Origin: Lactobacillales bacterium | GTDB taxonomy: Bacteria > Bacillota > Bacilli > Lactobacillales > Streptococcaceae | DNA length: 39,308 nucleotides | Assembly: GCA_031288715.1 (NCBI GenBank) | Contig: JAITQW010000049.1 | Coordinates: forward strand, 1 to 39,308 | Direction: 5' to 3' | Part shown: piece after piece, positions 18,302-27,884 of the stretch | Numbering within the stretch: the stretch's first letter is position 1 | How the letters are laid out: every line of letters starts with the position of its first letter | Made by a program: the position numbers and the translations under genes | Notes under the pieces: model-generated | Told to the model about the DNA's origin: nothing | Seen by the model: only the letters and a program-made list of their open reading frames with translations | The model's database searches: none

Positions 18302-18961
18302 ATGTCTATTTTTCATTGGGATACGATTAGATTTTTGTTAATGGGACTGAAGGTTACTATAGAAGTTGCTGTATTATCAATCATATTTAGCTTTCTATTT
18401 GGATCAATTCTAGGAATTTTACGTTTTAAGAAAATTTTTATCTTTAGCAAAGTTTTAGGTGTGATCATTGACGTGATTCGCAATCTTCCGTTACTATTGA
18501 TCATTTTTTTTACGTATTTCGCATTGCCACAAATTTTGGAAATTCGTTTAAATATTTTTTGGTCTGCTGTACTTGCGCTGACGATTTTTGAATCAGCGAT
18601 GTTTTCGGAAATTGTTCGAGCAGGCCTAAATGCAGTACCTAAAGGTCAGATGGAAGCAGGACTCTCAACAGGGTTAAGTTCATTTTCGACACTACGGATT
18701 ATTTTGATTCCGCAAGCTTATCGAGTGATGATTCCTGCAATGGTAAGTCAGTTTATTTCGCTGATTAAAGACACTTCTTTAGCGGTTATTATAAGTTTGC
18801 CAGAGTTTACCCATCAAGCACAAATTGTATATAGTCAAGATTCAAGAGCAGTATTGCCAATGTTTACTCTCTTAGCCGTTGGTTATTTTGCAATTTGTTT
18901 TGCACTTTCTCAGCTAGCGCGTTTTATTGAAAAAAAAGAGTTGTACAATTATTCTGCTTAG
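18302..18961 (+). CDS. glnP: Amino acid ABC transporter permease (GlnP-like)
   Basis: The 219-aa membrane protein is a paralogue of the preceding permease, with VIRNLPLLLIIFFTYFALP and an EAA loop GQMEAGLSTGLSSFSTLRIILIPQA. AGGAGGG precedes the ATG. It is the last gene of the glnQHMP unit. A short AGCTA/TAGCT hairpin near the stop may end the transcript. Confidence 0.92.
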   Translation: MSIFHWDTIRFLLMGLKVTIEVAVLSIIFSFLFGSILGILRFKKIFIFSKVLGVIIDVIRNLPLLLIIFFTYFALPQILEIRLNIFWSAVLALTIFESAMFSEIVRAGLNAVPKGQMEAGLSTGLSSFSTLRIILIPQAYRVMIPAMVSQFISLIKDTSLAVIISLPEFTHQAQIVYSQDSRAVLPMFTLLAVGYFAICFALSQLARFIEKKELYNYSA

Positions 18962-19077
18962 CTATTCTTATCGTAGCTTAAGTAGTAGTTTTAAAGTTAA
19001 TCAATTATAATGTGAAGAATAAAAAAAGTTCGAGCATGTGGCGACAATAGGTTCTCTAGACAAAAGGAGAGATATTT

Positions 19078-19428
19078 ATGGGTAGTTATCGAGATCGCCG
19101 TGTAGGCACGGAAATTCTGCGAGAAGTGAATAAAATTTTACAGCGCCGTGTCCGTGACCCTAGAGTTCAAGATGTGACAATTACAGGTGTTCGTGTGACA
19201 GGCGATCTATCACAAGCAATAGTTTATTATAGCATTTTATCAGATCTTGCTAGTGATGGAAAAGCGGTACAAATTGGTCTTAAGAAGGCTACAGGACTAA
19301 TTAAACGAGAGCTTGGTGAGAGATTGAAATTGTATAAAATTCCAGAATTGATTTTTGAACGTGATTCTTCAGTTCAGGCAGGAGAGCATATTGATAAATT
19401 ATTGAGAGATTTGAAGAAGGAATTATGA
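19078..19428 (+). CDS. rbfA: Ribosome-binding factor A
   Basis: The 116-aa KH-like protein has the RbfA pattern [26 protein letters not shown] ... [12 protein letters not shown]. It helps 30S maturation and cold adaptation. It is normally in the nusA-infB-rbfA-truB cluster, but here it stands alone with a perfect TATAAT at 19006-19011 upstream and AAAGGAGAG before the ATG. A tRNA follows after 70 bp. Confidence 0.95.
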   Translation: MGSYRDRRVGTEILREVNKILQRRVRDPRVQDVTITGVRVTGDLSQAIVYYSILSDLASDGKAVQIGLKKATGLIKRELGERLKLYKIPELIFERDSSVQAGEHIDKLLRDLKKEL

Positions 19429-19498
19429 AATACATTCATTGAGAGGGACTGATATATTAGATCTTCTCTAAATTTTAGGTTAGATAGTTTGGTATCTC

Positions 19499-19570
19499 CC
19501 GCTCTTAGTGTAATGGATATCACGTAAGATTCCGGTTCTTGAGATAGGGGTTCGATTCCCTTAGAGCGGA
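19499..19570 (+). tRNA. tRNA-Arg (anticodon CCG)
   Basis: A full cloverleaf can be drawn. The acceptor arms are CCGCTCT (19499-19505) and AGAGCGG (19563-19569) with discriminator A, followed by a D arm, anticodon stem TAAGA/TCTTG with loop TTCCGGT (anticodon CCG), and T arm AGGGG-TTCGATT-CCCTT. CCA is not encoded. It decodes CGG, a rare codon in a low-GC genome. GTTTTT/AAAAAC followed by CTTTT (19573-19592) is a possible terminator. Confidence 0.9.
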
Positions 19571-19734
19571 TAGTTTTTCAGAAAAACCTTTTGTTAGGGA
19601 CTGTTATTTAGTAGGATATGCTGAATAAATTTATTTTCTAGTGTTTTTGCTGAGGCAATTAGGCCTATTTAATTTTTTGCTATATTTGGTCGCAAGATAG
19701 TTTCAAGAGATTTTGGAGCAGATTATTTGATGGA

Positions 19735-19757
19735 GATCGTTAACAGGCTCTAAAAGG
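19735..19757. repeat. Repeat end, copy G
   Basis: GAGATCGTTAACAGGCTCTAAAAGG matches the right end of the 254-bp element (GAGATCGTTAACAAACTCTAAAA) almost exactly. It is followed by the glycosyltransferase gene. The opposite end is not clear in the preceding 150 bp. Confidence 0.65.
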
Positions 19758-19812
19758 TTACGGATGTTTTATGAAATCTTGTTGGCATGGGTCGTTTTTG
19801 GAGGAAATAATT

Positions 19813-21087
19813 ATGAACATTGGTTTTTTTACGGATACTTATTTTCCGCAAGTGAGTGGTGTTGCTACTTCCATTAGGACATTGAAGAACGAATTAGAAA
19901 GTTACGGTCATGTAGTCTATATTTTTACAACAACGGATCCGCGTGCTAATAACGAGGAAGAGGAGCGAGTTATTCGTTTACCAAGTGTTCCTTTTATTTC
20001 TTTTAAGGATCGGCGAATTATTGTACGTAGAATGGTAGAGACGTATCGAATTGCACATGAGCTAGCTCTTCAATTGATTCATAATCATACGGAGTTTGGA
20101 TTAGGACTTCTGGGGCAAATGGTGGCACATCGGATGAAAATTCCTGTGGTTCATACGTGGCATACAGATTATGAAAAATATTTACACTATATTGCGAAGG
20201 GAAAGGTTTTTCGCCCGGTTCATGTAAAAATGTCTGCGAAGTTTCTTTTTGGGAAAGTGGATGGAGTTGTTTGTCCGAGCAAGTTGACACGAAAAATGCT
20301 TAGTAGTTATGGATTGAAAGTACCACTGAAAGTGATTCCTACAGGGGTTGATATACATAAATTTCTTCGTTCTGATATTACAGGAAGTGATAGGCAAAAT
20401 TTGCGCTATAAGCTAGGGGTGGATGAAACGGGGATTTTGTTATTAAGTGTAAGTAGACTTTCTCGAGAAAAAAATATTCATTTTTTGCTTTCGGGAATGC
20501 CAGAAATATTGAGAAAATATCCGCAAATTCGCTTGATAATTGTAGGAGATGGTCCGGCACGCGAGGAGTTAGAACAACAGGCTAGTGATTTAGGAATTTC
20601 TGGACAAGTGTGTTTTATGGGAATGGTTGCACATGAAAACATAACATATTATTATAATGCTGCTGATTATGTGGTTAGTGCCTCGATGTCTGAAACGCAA
20701 GGATTGACGTATGCTGAAGCGCTAGCTTCAGGTGTACAGTCCATTGTTCATGGGAATGAGTATCTATGTGATTTATTTGATGATGAAACACTAGGATGTT
20801 TATATTATGGAAGCGAGGCGTTTGCTAATGCTTTGATCGGATATATAGAAAAAAATTTGGAAATGGATGAAAAGTTATTACAGATAAAGCTATACGGAAT
20901 TTCTGCTGAATGTTTTGGTTTATCAATGATAGAGTTTTATTTTGAAACGCTTGCCAATTTTTCGAAGAAGCAGTTGGAAAAGAAGCGAATTTTGGATTTA
21001 AACAAGATTGGGAAGAAGATAGCATCGGTGAAAAAGTTACGTAGATATTATCAAAAAACTGAAAAAATGACGATAGAGGACAAGTAG
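19813..21087 (+). CDS. Glycosyltransferase family 4, diacylglycerol glucosyltransferase-like
   Basis: The 424-aa product begins MNIGFFTDTYFPQVSGVATS, the hallmark start of GT4 enzymes that make monoglucosyl-diacylglycerol for membrane glycolipids and lipoteichoic acid anchors (BgsB/LafA type). The EX7E motif is in SETQGLTYAEALASG. GGAGG at 19800-19804 supports ATG 19813; an in-frame ATG at 19771 would add 14 unlike residues. The partner transferase that adds the second glucose is not adjacent. Exact product specificity is inferred. Confidence 0.85.
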   Translation: MNIGFFTDTYFPQVSGVATSIRTLKNELESYGHVVYIFTTTDPRANNEEEERVIRLPSVPFISFKDRRIIVRRMVETYRIAHELALQLIHNHTEFGLGLLGQMVAHRMKIPVVHTWHTDYEKYLHYIAKGKVFRPVHVKMSAKFLFGKVDGVVCPSKLTRKMLSSYGLKVPLKVIPTGVDIHKFLRSDITGSDRQNLRYKLGVDETGILLLSVSRLSREKNIHFLLSGMPEILRKYPQIRLIIVGDGPAREELEQQASDLGISGQVCFMGMVAHENITYYYNAADYVVSASMSETQGLTYAEALASGVQSIVHGNEYLCDLFDDETLGCLYYGSEAFANALIGYIEKNLEMDEKLLQIKLYGISAECFGLSMIEFYFETLANFSKKQLEKKRILDLNKIGKKIASVKKLRRYYQKTEKMTIEDK

Positions 21088-21162
21088 AAGAAGTATTGGT
21101 TTTGAGGTTGATTGGTAAAATTTCATCCATAAAGAGATTTTAAATTAAATCAAAATATTTTC

Positions 21163-21192
21163 TTGCATTTAAGATATGGTTCGTAGTATGAT
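21163..21192 (+). promoter_or_regulatory. Candidate promoter of the S10-spc-alpha cluster
   Basis: TTGCAT (21163-21168) and TATGAT (21187-21192) have an 18-bp spacer. This would give a leader of about 160 nt before rpsJ. The -35 is weak; the -10 matches 5 of 6 bases. Confidence 0.4.
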
Positions 21193-21198
21193 AGGCAA

Positions 21199-21359
21199 GG
21201 TTTTCTGTGTAAAAAATTGGAAGACTATAATGGCAAGGAAAGCCTTGCACTGGCTTTGAAGCGAGAGGTTGCGACACACGCGGATGCATTGTCATATAGC
21301 AATGTCGGTATTTTCGTGGAGCTATGCCTATTTTCAAAATAGACGAAGGAGGAGACAAG
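21199..21359 (+). promoter_or_regulatory. Structured 5' leader of the S10 operon
   Basis: Three hairpins are visible: GCAAGG-AAAG-CCTTGC (21233-21248), GCATTG...CAATG (21286-21304) and CTATTTT-C-AAAATAG (21328-21342), the last just before the rpsJ SD. The segment around 21261-21327 (GCGAGAGGTTGCGACACACG onward) recalls rpsJ leaders of other Lactobacillales, from memory. A role in r-protein or growth control is inferred. No terminator-type U tract is present. Confidence 0.5.
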
Positions 21360-21668
21360 ATGGCAAAACAAAAAATTCGTATCCGCTTAAAAGCTTACGA
21401 ACATCGTATTTTAGATCAAGCAGCGGAAAAAATTGTTGAAACAGTACAGCGTACAGGAGCGAGCATTTCTGGTCCGATTCCTTTACCTACTGAGCGTTCA
21501 TTGTATACAGTGATTCGTGCTACGCATAAATACAAAGATTCACGCGAACAATTTGAAATGCGCACACACAAACGTTTAATTGATGTGTTAAATCCAACAC
21601 CAAAAACCGTTGATGCGTTGATGAAATTAGATCTTCCATCTGGTGTGAATGTTGAAATTAAATTATAA
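21360..21668 (+). CDS. rpsJ: 30S ribosomal protein S10
   Basis: The 102-aa protein starts [20 protein letters not shown] and is the canonical first gene of the S10 operon. S10 binds 16S rRNA in the 30S head and, as NusE, takes part in antitermination with NusG. AAGGAGGAG lies just before ATG 21360. The frame is open 12 codons further upstream, but that extension overlaps the SD and leader hairpin and is rejected. Confidence 0.98.
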   Translation: MAKQKIRIRLKAYEHRILDQAAEKIVETVQRTGASISGPIPLPTERSLYTVIRATHKYKDSREQFEMRTHKRLIDVLNPTPKTVDALMKLDLPSGVNVEIKL

Positions 21669-21696
21669 AATATAGAAAAAAATTGGAGGTGTACTC

Positions 21697-22329
21697 ATGA
21701 CCAAAGGAATCTTAGGGAAAAAAGTGGGGATGACGCAAATTTTTACGGAAGCTGGAGAGCTTATTCCAGTAACAGTTATTAAAGCAACACCAAACGTGAT
21801 TCTACAAGTGAAGACAGTAGAAACGGATGGATATGAAGCAATTCAAATTGGATTTGATGACAAACGTGAAATTTTGGCGAACAAACCTGCGAAAGGTCAT
21901 GTTGCGAAAGCAAACGCGACTCCTAAGCGCTTCATTAGGGAATTCAGAAATGTTGAGCTGGGAGAAGTAGAAGTTGGAAAAGAAGTCACAGTAGAAATCT
22001 TCCAAGCAGGAGACATTGTGGATGTAACTGGTATGTCGAAAGGTAAAGGGTTCCAGGGAGCTATCAAGCGTCACGGGCAAGCTCGTGGACCGATGAGCCA
22101 TGGATCTCGTTACCATCGTCGTCCGGGGTCAATGGGTCCAGTAGCGCCGAATCGCGTGTTTAAAAATAAACTTCTAGCAGGGCGTATGGGTAATGACAAA
22201 GTAACTCTTCAAAATTTGGAAATAATTCGCGTGGACGCTGAACGCAACGTTCTTCTTATTAAAGGGAATGTCCCAGGTGCGAAGAAATCATTAGTTACTG
22301 TAAAAAATGCAGTTAAGACTGCAAAATAG
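21697..22329 (+). CDS. rplC: 50S ribosomal protein L3
   Basis: The 210-aa protein starts [15 protein letters not shown] and has the extended loop [18 protein letters not shown] that reaches the peptidyl-transferase centre. It is an early-assembly protein of the 50S subunit. GGAGGT sits 6 nt before the ATG. Length is typical. Confidence 0.98.
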   Translation: MTKGILGKKVGMTQIFTEAGELIPVTVIKATPNVILQVKTVETDGYEAIQIGFDDKREILANKPAKGHVAKANATPKRFIREFRNVELGEVEVGKEVTVEIFQAGDIVDVTGMSKGKGFQGAIKRHGQARGPMSHGSRYHRRPGSMGPVAPNRVFKNKLLAGRMGNDKVTLQNLEIIRVDAERNVLLIKGNVPGAKKSLVTVKNAVKTAK

Positions 22330-22352
22330 CACGGAAAGGAGGTACTTTAGAA

Positions 22353-22979
22353 ATGGTAAACGTAACATTATTTAAGCAAGATGGGACAACAGCTGGAGAA
22401 ATTACGTTAAATGATGATGTATTTGGGATTGAAGGTAACGAATCTGTTGTTTTTGACGTAATTTTAAGTCAGAGAGCATCATTGCGTCAGGGAACTCATG
22501 CGGTTAAGAATCGTTCAGCAGTTTCTGGTGGTGGACGTAAACCGTGGAAACAAAAAGGAACAGGACGTGCACGTCAAGGTTCAATTCGTTCTCCACAATG
22601 GCGTGGCGGTGGAGTTGTTTTTGGACCTACTCCCAGATCATATTCATATAAATATCCGCAAAAAGTTCGCCGTTTAGCGTTGAAATCTGTTTATTCTGAA
22701 AAAGTAGCTGAAAACAATTTAGTTGCTGTGGAGGGATTGAATTTTGATGCGCCAAAGACAAAAGAGTTTGTGAAAGTACTAGAAAATTTATCTATTGATA
22801 CGAAAATATTGGTTGTATTGGAAGAAGGAAATGTTTTTGCAGAAATTTCTGCTCGTAATTTACCTGATGTTCAAGTAACGACTGCGAGATGCGCAAGTGT
22901 TTTGGACATTGTTTCAAACAACAAATTGTTGATAACGCAAACGGCTCTATCACAAATTGAGGAGGTGCTTGCAGAATGA
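22353..22979 (+). CDS. rplD: 50S ribosomal protein L4
   Basis: The 208-aa protein contains the exit-tunnel loop region [30 protein letters not shown], where macrolide-resistance mutations occur in other species. L4 represses its own operon in E. coli; such control is not established for Firmicutes. The stop overlaps the rplW start (ATGA). Confidence 0.98.
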   Translation: MVNVTLFKQDGTTAGEITLNDDVFGIEGNESVVFDVILSQRASLRQGTHAVKNRSAVSGGGRKPWKQKGTGRARQGSIRSPQWRGGGVVFGPTPRSYSYKYPQKVRRLALKSVYSEKVAENNLVAVEGLNFDAPKTKEFVKVLENLSIDTKILVVLEEGNVFAEISARNLPDVQVTTARCASVLDIVSNNKLLITQTALSQIEEVLAE

Positions 22980-23281
22980 ATTTACATGATGTAATTTTAA
23001 AACCTTTAATTACAGAAGCATCAATGTTGGCAATGGACGACAAGAAATATACGTTTCTTGTAGATACACGTGCGAGTAAGACGCTGGTAAAAAAAGCAGT
23101 AGAAGTAGTGTTTGACGATGTTAAAGTAGAGAAAGTGAACATAATAAATGTCAAGCCTAAGCCTAAGCGTGTAGGCCGTCATAGTGGCTTTACGAAAAAA
23201 CGTCGCAAAGCTATTGTGACATTAACAAAAAATTCTAAAAGTATCGCTTTATTTGCAGAAGATGCAAGCGCAGAAGCGTGA
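22976..23281 (+). CDS. rplW: 50S ribosomal protein L23
   Basis: The 101-aa protein ([15 protein letters not shown] ... [24 protein letters not shown]) lies at the exit-tunnel rim and docks trigger factor and SRP. It overlaps rplD by 4 bp, with GGAGGTG inside rplD, so translation is probably coupled. An unusual 206-bp gap follows before rplB. Confidence 0.97.
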   Translation: MNLHDVILKPLITEASMLAMDDKKYTFLVDTRASKTLVKKAVEVVFDDVKVEKVNIINVKPKPKRVGRHSGFTKKRRKAIVTLTKNSKSIALFAEDASAEA

Positions 23282-23487
23282 AAAATATTTTTTTAAATGA
23301 TCGTATAAATTATAAGCTTGTTTGGCATTAATTTGTTTGCGACATGCTTTTCTGCTATGTGATAGAAAAGCGTACAAGAGTAAGCAGTGTGCACTTATAT
23401 CAAAATATCCTTAGGGTTTGTTAGCAGAATCTTAGTGCTCGTCTTCTATGCAAGCTCTTGCAACTTTTCAATTAAGGAGGGAAAAAC
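23282..23487. other. Expanded gap between rplW and rplB with hairpins
   Basis: This interval is normally under about 50 bp. It contains a perfect 8-bp hairpin GCTTTTCT (23346-23353) / AGAAAAGC (23364-23371) and a perfect palindrome TGCAAG-CT-CTTGCA (23449-23462). Between them, TTAGGGTTTGTTAGCAGAAT (from 23411) resembles a degenerate end of the interspersed repeat family. No gene is present. Confidence 0.6.
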
Positions 23488-24321
23488 GTGGGAATTAGAA
23501 ACTATAAGCCGACTTCAAATGGTCGTCGTAATATGACTTCATCTGATTTTGCAGAGATTACAACAAGCACACCAGAAAAAACGTTGCTTCGTTCGCTGAA
23601 GAATAATGCTGGGCGAAACAATAATGGGCGAATCACAGTTCGTCACCAGGGTGGTGGACACAAGCGCCAATATCGCTTAATAGATTTTAAACGAACAAAG
23701 GATGAAGTAATTGCAACAGTCAAAACGATTGAGTATGATCCAAATCGTTCTGCCAATATTGCGTTGATTGTTTATGATGATGGCATTAAATCTTATATTT
23801 TAGCACCAAAAGGATTAGAAGTTGGCATGAAAGTTGTCTCTGGTGTTAATGTGGATATCAAAGTAGGAAATTCCTTGCCTTTAGAAAATATTCCTGTTGG
23901 TACTATAATTCATAATATTGAAATGAAGCCAGGAAAAGGTGGGCAATTAATTCGTTCTGCAGGGGCAAGCGCACAATTGCTTGGTAAAGAAGGAAAATAC
24001 GTGTTAGTTCGATTAAATTCTGGGGAAGTCAGAATGATTTTAGCTACTTGCCGTGCAACTATTGGAACGGTTGGTAATGAACAGCACGAATTGATTAACA
24101 TTGGGAAGGCAGGACGTTCTCGCTGGTTAGGTAAGCGTCCAACAGTTCGTGGATCAGTCATGAATCCAAACGATCATCCGCATGGTGGTGGAGCAGGGAA
24201 AGCTCCAATTGGGCGTAAATCTCCTGTATCGCCTTGGGGACAGCCTGCTTTGGGTTACAAGACTCGTAGCAAAAAGGCTAAGTCTGATAAGTTGATTGTT
24301 CGTAGAAGGAATGCTAAGTAA
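23488..24321 (+). CDS. rplB: 50S ribosomal protein L2
   Basis: The 277-aa protein has the conserved core ([23 protein letters not shown]) and the C-terminal catalytic-region loop [18 protein letters not shown] with the key histidine. L2 is essential for subunit association and peptidyl transfer. The start is GTG at 23488 behind AAGGAGGG. Confidence 0.98.
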   Translation: MGIRNYKPTSNGRRNMTSSDFAEITTSTPEKTLLRSLKNNAGRNNNGRITVRHQGGGHKRQYRLIDFKRTKDEVIATVKTIEYDPNRSANIALIVYDDGIKSYILAPKGLEVGMKVVSGVNVDIKVGNSLPLENIPVGTIIHNIEMKPGKGGQLIRSAGASAQLLGKEGKYVLVRLNSGEVRMILATCRATIGTVGNEQHELINIGKAGRSRWLGKRPTVRGSVMNPNDHPHGGGAGKAPIGRKSPVSPWGQPALGYKTRSKKAKSDKLIVRRRNAK

Positions 24322-24372
24322 GGGTGTGTCAATAATTTAAGTTTTGAAAAGTATGAAAAAAGGAGGGTAATT

Positions 24373-24651
24373 ATGGGTCGTAGTTTGAAAAAAGGACCTT
24401 TTGCAGATGAGCATTTGATGAAAAAAGTGGATGCTCAGGCAGGTGTGGAAAAGAAAAAAGTTATTAAAACTTGGTCACGTCGTTCAACGATTTTTCCTAG
24501 TTTTGTAGGTTATACAATTGCGGTTTACGATGGACGCAAACATGTGCCAGTTTATATTCAAGAAGACATGGTTGGTCATAAATTAGGAGAGTTTGTTCCC
24601 ACTCGTACGTATCGTGGTCATGCAGGTGACGATAAGAAAACACGTCGTTAA
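24373..24651 (+). CDS. rpsS: 30S ribosomal protein S19
   Basis: The 92-aa protein ([19 protein letters not shown] ... [16 protein letters not shown]) binds the 30S head next to S13. AAAAAGGAGGG precedes the ATG. It lies in the standard place after rplB. Confidence 0.98.
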   Translation: MGRSLKKGPFADEHLMKKVDAQAGVEKKKVIKTWSRRSTIFPSFVGYTIAVYDGRKHVPVYIQEDMVGHKLGEFVPTRTYRGHAGDDKKTRR

Positions 24652-24672
24652 TCGATAAGGAGGAAAGACAAA

Positions 24673-25020
24673 ATGTCAGAACAAATTACATCTGCGAAGG
24701 CAATGGCTAAAACCGTTCGTATTTCTCCTCGTAAGACACGTCTAGTGATTGACTTAGTCCGTGGAAAACATATCGCGGATGCGTTGGCTATTTTGAAATT
24801 TACACCAAATAAGGCCGCAACAGTCATTGAGAAAGTATTGAACTCTGCGATTGCAAATGCAGAAAATAATTTTGATTTAGATAAAGAAAGTTTATATGTT
24901 TCAAAGGCTTATGTGAACGAAGGGGCAACGATGAAACGTTTCCGTCCTCGTGCGAAAGGGTCCGCTTCACCAATTAATAAACGGACAAGCCATGTTACTA
25001 TAGTGGTATCAGAGAAATAG
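24673..25020 (+). CDS. rplV: 50S ribosomal protein L22
   Basis: The 115-aa protein has the [20 protein letters not shown] start and the tunnel-lining hairpin ([24 protein letters not shown]). Together with L4 it forms the exit-tunnel constriction. AAGGAGGAA lies before the ATG. Confidence 0.98.
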   Translation: MSEQITSAKAMAKTVRISPRKTRLVIDLVRGKHIADALAILKFTPNKAATVIEKVLNSAIANAENNFDLDKESLYVSKAYVNEGATMKRFRPRAKGSASPINKRTSHVTIVVSEK

Positions 25021-25042
25021 AATTTAAAGAGGAGGGATTTTA

Positions 25043-25699
25043 GTGGGTCAAAAAGTGCATCCAATAGGAATGCGTATAGGGATTATCCGTGATTTGGAAG
25101 CAAAATGGTACGCTGAAAAAGAGTATGCTACTTTTTTGCATGAAGACTTAAAAATTCGCGAATTTATACAAAAGAAACTTCAAAGTTCTGCTGTGTCAAA
25201 GGTAGAAATTGAACGTGTAGCTAAGAAGGTAATCGTTTCAATTCATACAGCAAAGCCAGGAATGGTAATTGGTAAAGGCGGTTCAGAAATTGATGCGACT
25301 AGAAAAATGTTGGAAAAAATAACCAGCAAACGAGTTCATATTAATGTTGTAGAAATTAAGAAGCCAGATTTGGAAGCAAAATTGGTTGGAGAGGCGATTG
25401 CTCTTGATTTAGAACGTCGTGTGGCTTTTCGTCGTGCGCAAAAGCAAGCAATTCAGCGCACAATGCGTGCGGGAGCAAAAGGAATCAAAACACAAGTATC
25501 CGGACGTTTGAATGGTGCAGATATTGCGCGTACGGAAGGATACTCTGAAGGAACTGTTCCTTTGCATACGTTGCGTGCAGATATTGATTATGCTTGGGAA
25601 GAAGCTGATACAACTTATGGAAAATTAGGAGTAAAAGTTTGGATTTATCGTGGTGAAATTCTTCCAGCGAAAAAGAATGTTGTAAAGGGAGGGAAATAG
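25043..25699 (+). CDS. rpsC: 30S ribosomal protein S3
   Basis: The 218-aa protein has a KH domain with [12 protein letters not shown] and forms part of the mRNA entry tunnel with S4 and S5, including its unwinding activity. The start is GTG at 25043 behind GAGGAGGG. The stop is 2 bp from the rplP start, whose SD lies inside the rpsC 3' end. Confidence 0.98.
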   Translation: MGQKVHPIGMRIGIIRDLEAKWYAEKEYATFLHEDLKIREFIQKKLQSSAVSKVEIERVAKKVIVSIHTAKPGMVIGKGGSEIDATRKMLEKITSKRVHINVVEIKKPDLEAKLVGEAIALDLERRVAFRRAQKQAIQRTMRAGAKGIKTQVSGRLNGADIARTEGYSEGTVPLHTLRADIDYAWEEADTTYGKLGVKVWIYRGEILPAKKNVVKGGK

Positions 25700-25701
25700 C
25701 C

Positions 25702-26133
25702 ATGTTAGTACCAAAGCGTGTAAAATATCGTCGTGAGTTTCGTGGGAAAATGCGTGGTGAGGCAAAAGGCGGCAAGGAAGTAACGTTTGGTGAATGGGGT
25801 TTACAAGCTGTAGATTCACACTGGATTACAAATCGTCAGATAGAAGCAGCACGTATTGCAATGACTCGTTATATGAAGCGTGGTGGGAAAGTGTGGATTA
25901 AAATTTTTCCTCACAAATCTTATACAGCTAAAGCAATTGGAGTTCGGATGGGCTCAGGAAAAGGAGCTCCTGAAGGATGGGTAGCGCCTGTAAAACGTGG
26001 AAAAATTATGTTTGAAATCGCGGAAGTTTCTGAAGAAGTAGCGCGTGAAGCTTTACGTTTAGCTTCGCACAAGCTTCCAATAAGAACGAAGATTGTCAAA
26101 CGTTCGGAAGTAGGTGTTGTAAATGAAGGTTAG
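25702..26133 (+). CDS. rplP: 50S ribosomal protein L16
   Basis: The 143-aa protein ([36 protein letters not shown]) is a late-assembly 50S protein near the A site. It overlaps rpmC by 11 bp. Confidence 0.98.
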   Translation: MLVPKRVKYRREFRGKMRGEAKGGKEVTFGEWGLQAVDSHWITNRQIEAARIAMTRYMKRGGKVWIKIFPHKSYTAKAIGVRMGSGKGAPEGWVAPVKRGKIMFEIAEVSEEVAREALRLASHKLPIRTKIVKRSEVGVVNEG

Positions 26134-26314
26134 TGAAATTCGTGAATTAGCATCTGCTGATTTGATTGCAAAGGAAAAAGAGTTGAAAGAAGAATTATTC
26201 AACCTGCGTTTTCAACAAGCAACAGGTCAACTTACAAATACTGCTCGGATTAAACATGTACGTAAAACAATTGCACGTATTAAAACGGTGCAGCGGGAAA
26301 AAATTTCATTGTGA
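26123..26314 (+). CDS. rpmC: 50S ribosomal protein L29
   Basis: The 63-aa protein ([37 protein letters not shown]) lies by the exit tunnel next to L23. Its ATG lies within the rplP 3' end, so the two are translationally coupled. Normally rpsQ follows at once, but here a foreign-looking exported-protein gene is inserted. Confidence 0.98.
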   Translation: MKVSEIRELASADLIAKEKELKEELFNLRFQQATGQLTNTARIKHVRKTIARIKTVQREKISL

Positions 26315-26369
26315 TGAAATGATAGACGAAATGTAAAAAAATGGCTAGGGAATTTTGGAAGGAGTTTTT

Positions 26370-27098
26370 ATGATGAAAAAAAAGTTATTTAATTTGGTAA
26401 TGATAGGTATTGCTTCGGCAGTCTATTCTCAAAAAGTAAGCGCAGGAATCGATGAGTTTGCAGAAACTGCGAATCAAAAGATTCGTTTGAGAGATAGTAT
26501 GCCACTTTATCTCCAAAAGCATTCAGCGTGGAAAGATGTTCATTACGGCCAGGAAGACATACTTGAGGAAGCAACCATTGGAAAATGTGGATGTGGGATT
26601 TGTTCCATGGCTATGGTGGCCTCTTTCCTAGAACAAAGAGAAATTACACCTAAAGCGATCGCAGATTTCTTTCTTCAAAAGCCTCTTGAAGATTATTATG
26701 TATCTGGTATTGGAACAAAGTGGAACAGTTTTAAAATTTTAGCAAGTCATTATGGATTTAAGATATCTAAATTAGGTATTTATAGTAAAACTGAATTCAA
26801 AGAAAATGGAAAGCCTAAATTTAAACGCCCTGGTTTTGATCAACTTAAAAAACATTTAGCAATTGGAGAGGCGGTTATTGTTTTTTTTAGTGGCCAGGGG
26901 GGGACGTTTACGAATAGCGGACATCTTATGGTTTTAAAACAAGATAATTCGGGAAAAATAAGAATGTTTGATCCCGATGATTCTGAAGAAAAATACCATT
27001 ATCAAAGGGAAATTGATATTGATCGAGATCTTGTTGATACTTCGAAATCAAAGATAATTCGTTTATGGTCCTTTTCAAAAGAAAGGAGACTTTGTTAA
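26370..27098 (+). CDS. Exported C39-like cysteine peptidase/hydrolase inserted in the ribosomal operon
   Basis: The 242-aa product starts with a signal peptide (MMKKK, hydrophobic core, then YSQKVSA before the likely cleavage). The mature part fits the Peptidase_C39_2 layout: C75 in [13 protein letters not shown] (compare CGPxSxAM), H185 in NSGHLMVL, D201 in MFDPDD, a Cys-His-Asp triad. No C39-typical ABC transporter is attached, so it is not a bacteriocin-exporting peptidase. It begins 55 bp after rpmC with its own GGAAGGAG SD. Its last codons contain the rpsQ SD, and its TAA overlaps the rpsQ ATG by one base. Substrate unknown; a secreted protease or amide hydrolase acting at the wall is possible. 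Confidence 0.75.
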   Translation: MMKKKLFNLVMIGIASAVYSQKVSAGIDEFAETANQKIRLRDSMPLYLQKHSAWKDVHYGQEDILEEATIGKCGCGICSMAMVASFLEQREITPKAIADFFLQKPLEDYYVSGIGTKWNSFKILASHYGFKISKLGIYSKTEFKENGKPKFKRPGFDQLKKHLAIGEAVIVFFSGQGGTFTNSGHLMVLKQDNSGKIRMFDPDDSEEKYHYQREIDIDRDLVDTSKSKIIRLWSFSKERRLC

Positions 27099-27361
27099 TG
27101 GTTGAGAGAAATAGTCGTAAAGTTTACCAAGGACGTGTGGTTTCTGATAAGATGGATAAGACTATTACGGTTCTAGTAGAAACGAAGAAAAACCATCCTA
27201 TTTACGGGAAACGTATGAAATATTCGAAAAAATATAAAGTACATGATGAAGAAAATGCTGCGAAAACAGGTGATGTTGTAAGAATTATGGAAACAAAACC
27301 ATTATCTGCAACGAAACGTTTTCGTTTATTAGAAATAGTAGAAGAAGCAGTGATTATTTAA
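27098..27361 (+). CDS. rpsQ: 30S ribosomal protein S17
   Basis: The 87-aa protein ([28 protein letters not shown]) is a primary 16S rRNA-binding OB-fold protein. The ATG at 27098 overlaps the stop of the preceding hydrolase (TAATG), and the AAAGGAGA at 27081-27088 lies inside that gene. Upstream in-frame codons are just the hydrolase 3' end and are not part of S17. Confidence 0.97.
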   Translation: MVERNSRKVYQGRVVSDKMDKTITVLVETKKNHPIYGKRMKYSKKYKVHDEENAAKTGDVVRIMETKPLSATKRFRLLEIVEEAVII

Positions 27362-27458
27362 TTATTTGCAGACTTTTTGACAAAAAATAAAGTAAAAAGG
27401 ATGTAATGAATATGGTTATTTTCAAGTGAATAGACTATAAAGGGGAGGAGAGATACAA
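27362..27458. other. 97-bp gap rpsQ-rplN with degenerate repeat end
   Basis: The gap ends with GAATAGACTATAAAGGGGAG, similar to the repeat right end AACAGACTCTAAAAGG running into the rplN SD. It is longer than usual for this junction. Confidence 0.4.
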
Positions 27459-27827
27459 GTGATCCAAGCGGAAAGTCGTTTGAAAGTTGCAGATAATTCT
27501 GGTGCACGTGAAATTTTGACCATTAAAGTTCTTGGCGGTTCAGGTCGTAAAACGGCAAATATCGGGGATGTTATTGTGGCAACAGTGAAACAAGCTATTC
27601 CAGGTGGAATGGTGAAAAAAGGAGAAGTGGTGAGAGCTGTGATTGTTCGTACAAGATCGGGAGTTCATCGGACAGATGGTTCTTATATTAAATTTGATGA
27701 AAATGCGGCCGTGATTATTCGTGATGATAAGAGTCTACGAGGAACGCGAATTTTTGGGCCAGTAGCTAGAGAGCTTCGAGAAAGAAACTTTATGAAGATT
27801 GTCTCTCTTGCTCCAGAGGTATTGTAA
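27459..27827 (+). CDS. rplN: 50S ribosomal protein L14
   Basis: The 122-aa protein ([20 protein letters not shown] ... [20 protein letters not shown]) binds the 30S interface and is the docking site of the silencing factor RsfS. The start is GTG behind GGGGAGGAG. An exported amidase gene, not rplX, comes next. Confidence 0.98.
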   Translation: MIQAESRLKVADNSGAREILTIKVLGGSGRKTANIGDVIVATVKQAIPGGMVKKGEVVRAVIVRTRSGVHRTDGSYIKFDENAAVIIRDDKSLRGTRIFGPVARELRERNFMKIVSLAPEVL

Positions 27828-27884
27828 GTTATTTGAATAAATGTTAGTAATGTAACTAGTAATTGATAGGAGGTTTGTTCAAGC

